Assembly: GCA_021323355.1 (NCBI GenBank)
Contig: JAJONK010000104.1
Coordinates: forward strand, 1 to 10,528
Reading direction: 5' to 3'
DNA: 10,528 bases
Source of the DNA: Deltaproteobacteria bacterium
GTDB lineage: Bacteria > Desulfobacterota > Binatia > UBA9968
The notes under the pieces were generated by a model. It searched no databases and was not told the origin of the DNA. It was given only the letters and a program-made list of their open reading frames with translations. The translations under genes were made by a program, and so were the position numbers. Positions 7,310 through 10,528 of the stretch are shown here, piece after piece (position 1 is the stretch's first letter; every line of letters starts with the position of its first letter).

Positions 7310-8230
7310 GTGAATCAGCCTTTTCTAATCGGAACCTCAGGTTATTCATACCCTGGACCGCCGCCCAACGGCTGGTTCGGTGCGTTTTATCCAAAGCCAA
7401 AACCCAAACACTTCGATGAACTCCATTACTATTCGCAGATATTTAATACAGTGGAGATCAATTCGACGTTTTACCGGCCTCCCTCGACCACCACTACTAC
7501 AGCATGGGCGAAAAAGACTTCATCCGACTTCACCTTTGCCGTAAAGCTGTGGCAGAAGTTTACGCATCCGGTAAAGATTGGGCGAAAAAAGTCGGATGAA
7601 AAATGGCAGCCCCCGACGCAGGACGACGTCGATCAATTCCGCACCGGTCTTGAACCCATCGCCGAGGCGGGTAAGCTCGGTGCGCTTCTGCTGCAGTATC
7701 CCGCGAGCTTTCACTGCACGCCCGAGAACATGGAGCGAGTCGAGAGAACGCTACAACTATTCTACGATTATCCGAAAGTGGTCGAGCTTCGGCACAATAC
7801 TTGGACTGAGCAAAGCGCCCAGATCAAAGTCTTGTTGGAAGGCAATAGAGCCAGCAGCGTCCTCATCGACGAGCCTAAATTTTCATCCTCCATACGCCAG
7901 GACCTCGAGACTATTGGCGAAATTTTTTACTTCCGCGCTCATGGTCGCAACGCCAAGGCCTGGTGGAGGCCCAAGGAGTCATGGGAGCGGTACGACTATT
8001 TATATTCCCGCCAGGAAATCAAAAAGATCGCCGAACGCATCGATAGCGCGACAAGCGCGCCGGGGATAAAAAAGGGGTTTGCATTTTTCAATAATCACGC
8101 CCGCGCCAACGCCGCCGCTAATGCCATCATGCTCTCTCAGGAACTCGGGCTACGCCCAAAAGCGATGCCCGGTGAAGCAATGATCGCTAAGTTTCCTGAG
8201 ATTGCAAATGTCGAGCGGCGCTCTACTTGA
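7310..8230 (+). CDS. DUF72 (YecE-like) protein
   Basis: This is a complete 306-residue member of the DUF72 / YecE family, cytosolic TIM-barrel-like proteins of unproven function, common in bacteria. Family landmarks occur in order: GTSGYSY at residues 8-14, FNTVEINSTFYR at about 45-56, FTFAVKLWQKFTH, LGALLLQYP, VVELRHNTW, FYFRAHGRN, YDYLYS and FFNNHARANAAANA at about 259-272. The length is at the upper end of the usual 240-300 residues; an insert with GRKKSDEKW lies after the FTH motif. The GTG at 7310 is required, because the GTSGY motif begins 7 residues later and no in-frame ATG is available; the ribosome binding site is weak. It follows the sensor kinase on the same strand and converges on the flavin dehydrogenase gene. 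Confidence 0.9.
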   Translation: MNQPFLIGTSGYSYPGPPPNGWFGAFYPKPKPKHFDELHYYSQIFNTVEINSTFYRPPSTTTTTAWAKKTSSDFTFAVKLWQKFTHPVKIGRKKSDEKWQPPTQDDVDQFRTGLEPIAEAGKLGALLLQYPASFHCTPENMERVERTLQLFYDYPKVVELRHNTWTEQSAQIKVLLEGNRASSVLIDEPKFSSSIRQDLETIGEIFYFRAHGRNAKAWWRPKESWERYDYLYSRQEIKKIAERIDSATSAPGIKKGFAFFNNHARANAAANAIMLSQELGLRPKAMPGEAMIAKFPEIANVERRST

Positions 8231-8329
8231 TCGAAGCGCGTGTGGCAAAGAGTAATAGATTACCGCTAGCTAGATCATGACAGCGAATAAGAAATACCTG
8301 CGCCTTACCTTACCCGCTCTGGCACGACA

Positions 8330-9342
8330 CTAAAGCGGCGGTGTCTTGACCATCACGCTCGAATCGATGCTTGCGATGGTCGGCCGGCCGCATTTCGCCA
8401 TGGTAATTTCCATCTCTTCCCGAAGTATATCCAACACTCGCACTACTCCCTGCTCGCCATTAACAGCCAGACCCCAAAATAGCGGACGGCCAATGAACAC
8501 CGCCTTGGCTCCTAAGGCCAGAGCTTTCACCACATCGGCGCCTCGCCTGATGCCGCCGTCGAGAAAAATTTCTAGCTTTCCCTTGGCGGCGACGACAGCT
8601 TCAGAGACGACTTCCACCGGTGCCAGAGTATTGTCCAGATGCCGGCCGCCGTGATTAGACACGATCACCCCGTCGATTCCTATTTCCGCGCACAACTCGA
8701 CGTCCTCGCCTGTCATGATAAGTCTTTCCAAGTGGCGGCCGGATCCGATCCTCCTTCGGCGCCGGCAGGCCGCGGCGCACTGCCCGGCTCTAAAGATTGT
8801 GCCGGATAGTTAATGCCCCGGGTTCGCCGGTAGTTGTTGCGAATATTTCGCTCCCGCTTGGGCGGCCACTGAGAATCCAAAGTGATACAGATTGCTTCAT
8901 AGGCCGCTCCGTTAGCGCGATCGAGCCAGCTTTTAGTCAGGCTCCGATCACGAAATGGATAGAGCTGCAGCCACAGATGGCCGGAAGCCGCTTTGGCCAA
9001 TTCTTCAAAGGATGAGTTTGAATTGGCGCTGACCGCCATAATCGTGCCGCGAGCCGCCGCGGCGCGATAGGTCGCGAACTCGCCTTCCGGATGAGCCTTT
9101 TTATGCCCGCCGCACGGCGCGATCAGCACCGGCAGGCTCACCCTGGTTCCGAGCACGGTAGTCGAAAGGTCAAGCGCGCTCACATCGCGCAACACCCGCG
9201 GGCGCAGCGCCCAAGACTCGAAGGCGCGGCGATTTCGTTCGACGCTGATCTCGTCGGTGGCACCGCCGGCAATATAGTCGTATTCGCCTTTCGGCAGGCG
9301 CTCCTTGGCAATCGCTTCGAAATCAAAAAGGTTGATCGGCAT
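8330..9342 (-). pseudogene. FMN-dependent alpha-hydroxy-acid dehydrogenase, frameshifted
   Basis: This belongs to the FMN-dependent alpha-hydroxy-acid oxidase/dehydrogenase family (L-lactate dehydrogenase, glycolate oxidase, lactate 2-monooxygenase), which oxidise 2-hydroxy acids to 2-oxo acids. From ATG 9342 the first frame gives the N-terminal TIM-barrel part: FDFEAIAKERLP, EYDYIAGGATDE (with the active-site Tyr), LPVLIAP, AHPEGE, LWLQLYPF and the ICITLD strand, ending DPAATWKDL then a stop at about 8713. From 8719 down, the other frame resumes with IMTGEDVELCAEIG, SNHGGRHLD (catalytic His), EIFLDGGIRRGADVVKALALGAKAVFIGRP, and stops at 8330. The family normally has about 16 residues between WKD(L/I) and I(M/L)T, including the Lys of the K-G pair that contacts the flavin. 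Here only 2 nt remain, a net loss of about 46 nt. Restoring 46 nt would give 352 residues, a usual length. The product should be truncated and inactive. Confidence 0.87.
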
Positions 9343-9434
9343 CGAACAAACTCTGCTCTTGGCGGACGATTGATTAAAAACGGAGCGTGAGGCTCGGCGG
9401 ATCTCTCAACTTGCAAGCTGATTTGTTTAACCGA

Positions 9435-9686
9435 CTATTGTTTAGCTTTTAGCTGTTGGTCATTGTCTTTGAGAAAGGATCGGATCTCTTCGGCATGGTC
9501 AAGAAGCCTGGTCCACTGCTCCTTGTAAAGGGTCACGGGAAACCTGCCGAGCCCGTACAGCGACAGGCCGCCCTTTTCGCTGACCTTCAGCCGCAACTGA
9601 CCGGGCTTTCGCTCCACCTGTTGGCGTAGCGCCCGATTTTCCGCCTCGAGCCGCGCCAGCTTCTGCTCCGCTGTTTCTTCTGCCAT
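9435..9686 (-). CDS. Conserved small coiled-coil protein of unknown function
   Basis: This is an 83-residue soluble protein. I chose ATG 9686 because CGGAGGA (GGAGG core) lies 4 nt upstream, and because the longer in-frame extension to 9812 is unlike any protein. Residues 1-26 (from EETAEQKLARLEAENRALRQ) form a short leucine-zipper-like coiled coil. The rest, KVSEKGGLSLYGLGRFPVTLYKEQWTRLLDHAEEIRSF (residues 34-71), is a conserved block that I recognise from small uncharacterised proteins in several bacterial phyla; their function is not known. A charged, lysine- and glutamine-rich tail follows. It lies about 90 bp upstream of the flavin dehydrogenase gene on the same strand and is divergent from the D-2-hydroxyacid dehydrogenase gene. 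No enzyme motif is visible. Confidence 0.8.
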   Translation of the reverse strand: MAEETAEQKLARLEAENRALRQQVERKPGQLRLKVSEKGGLSLYGLGRFPVTLYKEQWTRLLDHAEEIRSFLKDNDQQLKAKQ

Positions 9687-9755
9687 AATTCCTCCGATAC
9701 TTAGGGCTGTATGTGAAAACCGTTCCTTATGAAACCGAGCACAGCACAGCTGCAC

Positions 9756-9766
9756 GTTCTCAGAAC
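9756..9766. promoter_or_regulatory. GTTCT-N-AGAAC palindrome, possible operator
   Basis: GTTCTCAGAAC is a perfect 5-bp inverted repeat around a single centre base, beside the AT-rich AATTTCTTA. It lies in the 199-bp spacer between two divergent genes, the small coiled-coil protein and the D-2-hydroxyacid dehydrogenase. It could be an operator, but one palindrome of this size is close to chance expectation. Confidence 0.2.
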
Positions 9767-9885
9767 AATTTCTTATCGTAAAGCGCCGGAGAACGCGAGA
9801 TCGATGCGTCACCTCGTGCTGTAAAAACCTGCAAGGCGGCTGCCTAAGAATTTTTCGCGACGTTTGGAAAATAACGCATCAGACC

Positions 9886-10528
9886 ATGATTGCTTCAACC
9901 AAACCCGTGATCGTGGTCGAGGACGATTCGTTTCTACGGGTGATCCAGCTCGTTCTCGACCCGACTGCGCCCGGCGAGCTATTCGAGGCCTTCGCTCAGC
10001 CTTCGCTCATTTCTGCGCCCATGATCTGCCGGACTTTCGCGGTTGGTGCGAGCAAGTCCGCGCCAATGTGCGTCACTTGTATCCGGCAGATATCCGGCTG
10101 GTGCGCGGCTGCGACGAATTGCTGGCAAATATTTCTGGAGCGAACGCGCTGGTGGTCGAAGCGTTACCCGTCGGCGCTCAAGAGATTGCCGCAGCAGGCG
10201 GCACCCTGCGGCTAGTGCAGAGATATGGCACGACTACTCGTAACATCGACGAAGCCGCGTGCAGTGGCGCCGGTATTCAGGTAAAAACTCTCCGGCGCCG
10301 TGCTAATATTTCCACCGCCGAGCAAGCGCTGGCACTGATGCTTGCTTTGGCCCGCCAGCTCAATCAGAACGCCAATTTAATCAGCATCGAGCAGATAAAA
10401 GCAGCGGGCTATACACCGACTCAGTATGACCGCGCGCGAACCCCCAACGGCAACTGGGCGCGAATCACCGGACTCAAAACCCTTTTTGGTCGGCAATTGG
10501 GCATCATTGGATTCGGGGAAATCGGCCG
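9886..10528 (+). pseudogene. D-isomer-specific 2-hydroxyacid dehydrogenase, N-terminal part, frameshifted
   Basis: This is an NAD-dependent D-2-hydroxyacid dehydrogenase (the family of phosphoglycerate dehydrogenase and glyoxylate/hydroxypyruvate reductase), cut by the right edge. From ATG 9886 the first frame reads KPVIVVEDDSFLRVIQ and DPTAPGELFEAF, then goes astray at an exact 11-bp tandem repeat (GCCTTCGCTCA at 9988-9998 and again at 9999-10009). After the repeat a second frame, open from about 10010 to the window end, continues: HDLPDFRGWCEQVRAN, GANALVVEALPVG, TLRLVQRYGTTTRNID (the L-x-x-V-x-R-x-G strand), STAEQALALMLALAR (the A-E-x-x-L-x-L-x-L-A-x-x-R helix) and LFGRQLGIIGFGEIG (the start of the NAD-binding G-x-G-x-x-G). 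Deleting one repeat copy joins the frames as FEAFAHFCAHDLPDF. About 210 residues are then visible. The second part has no early ATG of its own. As sequenced, translation ends at 10215 out of frame. Confidence 0.85.
9988..10009 (+). repeat. Exact 11-bp tandem duplication inside the dehydrogenase gene
   Basis: GCCTTCGCTCA occurs twice in direct succession, at 9988-9998 and 9999-10009, with no mismatch. The unit length is not a multiple of three, so the second copy shifts the frame of the D-2-hydroxyacid dehydrogenase. One copy alone gives an uninterrupted reading frame with family-like sequence on both sides. This fits replication slippage, or an assembly error. Confidence 0.9.

Noticed and set aside
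7578..8069. 163-residue plus-strand frame overlapping the DUF72 gene
   Set aside because: It is rich in Arg, Ser and Pro, typical of a shifted frame, and the DUF72 frame carries the conserved motifs.
8330..8731. A separate 133-residue protein starting MERLIMTGED
   Set aside because: Its sequence is the C-terminal half of the flavin dehydrogenase barrel, and the apparent ATG lies within the upstream half's WKD region read in the wrong frame. It has no ribosome binding site of its own.
9687..9812. N-terminal extension of the small coiled-coil protein
   Set aside because: The extension has no family-like sequence, and the internal ATG at 9686 has a GGAGG ribosome binding site at ideal spacing.
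1..10528. CRISPR array, tRNA, rRNA, transposase, toxin-antitoxin or defence system
   Set aside because: I looked for regularly spaced repeats, cloverleaf-like sequence and the relevant protein motifs on both strands and saw none.

Overview
The window comes from a bacterium with moderately GC-rich DNA (a little over half G+C by eye). Genes are short-spaced and lie on both strands. The content is two MFS transporters, a very large hybrid sensor kinase, a DUF72 protein, small conserved proteins and several oxidoreductases of the hydroxy-acid and amino-acid type. This fits a free-living, probably Gram-negative environmental organism of the deltaproteobacterial / Rokubacteria / Tectomicrobia kind. 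No marker gene fixes the taxon, so this is an inference.

Layout, left to right. An MFS transporter runs off the left edge (minus), preceded by a DUF167 protein (minus). Divergent from these is an ornithine cyclodeaminase/mu-crystallin family gene (plus) with a frameshift at its Rossmann glycine loop. A 128-bp element with matching inverted ends fills the convergent gap before a complete 435-residue MFS transporter (minus). A divergent spacer holds a good sigma-70-like promoter facing right. Behind it come a doubtful 52-codon ORF and an 1150-residue Cache-HAMP-PAS-PAS-GAF-HisKA-HATPase-REC hybrid histidine kinase, followed by a DUF72 protein (all plus). Then, on the minus strand, come an FMN-dependent alpha-hydroxy-acid dehydrogenase with a frameshift at its flavin-lysine segment and an 83-residue conserved small protein. 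On the plus strand, running off the right edge, is a D-2-hydroxyacid dehydrogenase interrupted by an exact 11-bp tandem duplication.

The main observation is that three metabolic dehydrogenase-type genes each carry one small frameshifting lesion: about -14 nt, about -46 nt, and +11 nt. The transport, signalling and small-protein genes between them are open. Each broken gene aligns with its family on both sides of the lesion and has no other visible damage, so the damage looks recent, or else reflects assembly error. I see no CRISPR array, tRNA, rRNA, transposase, phage gene or recognisable defence system. No new multi-gene system can be claimed from the sequence.
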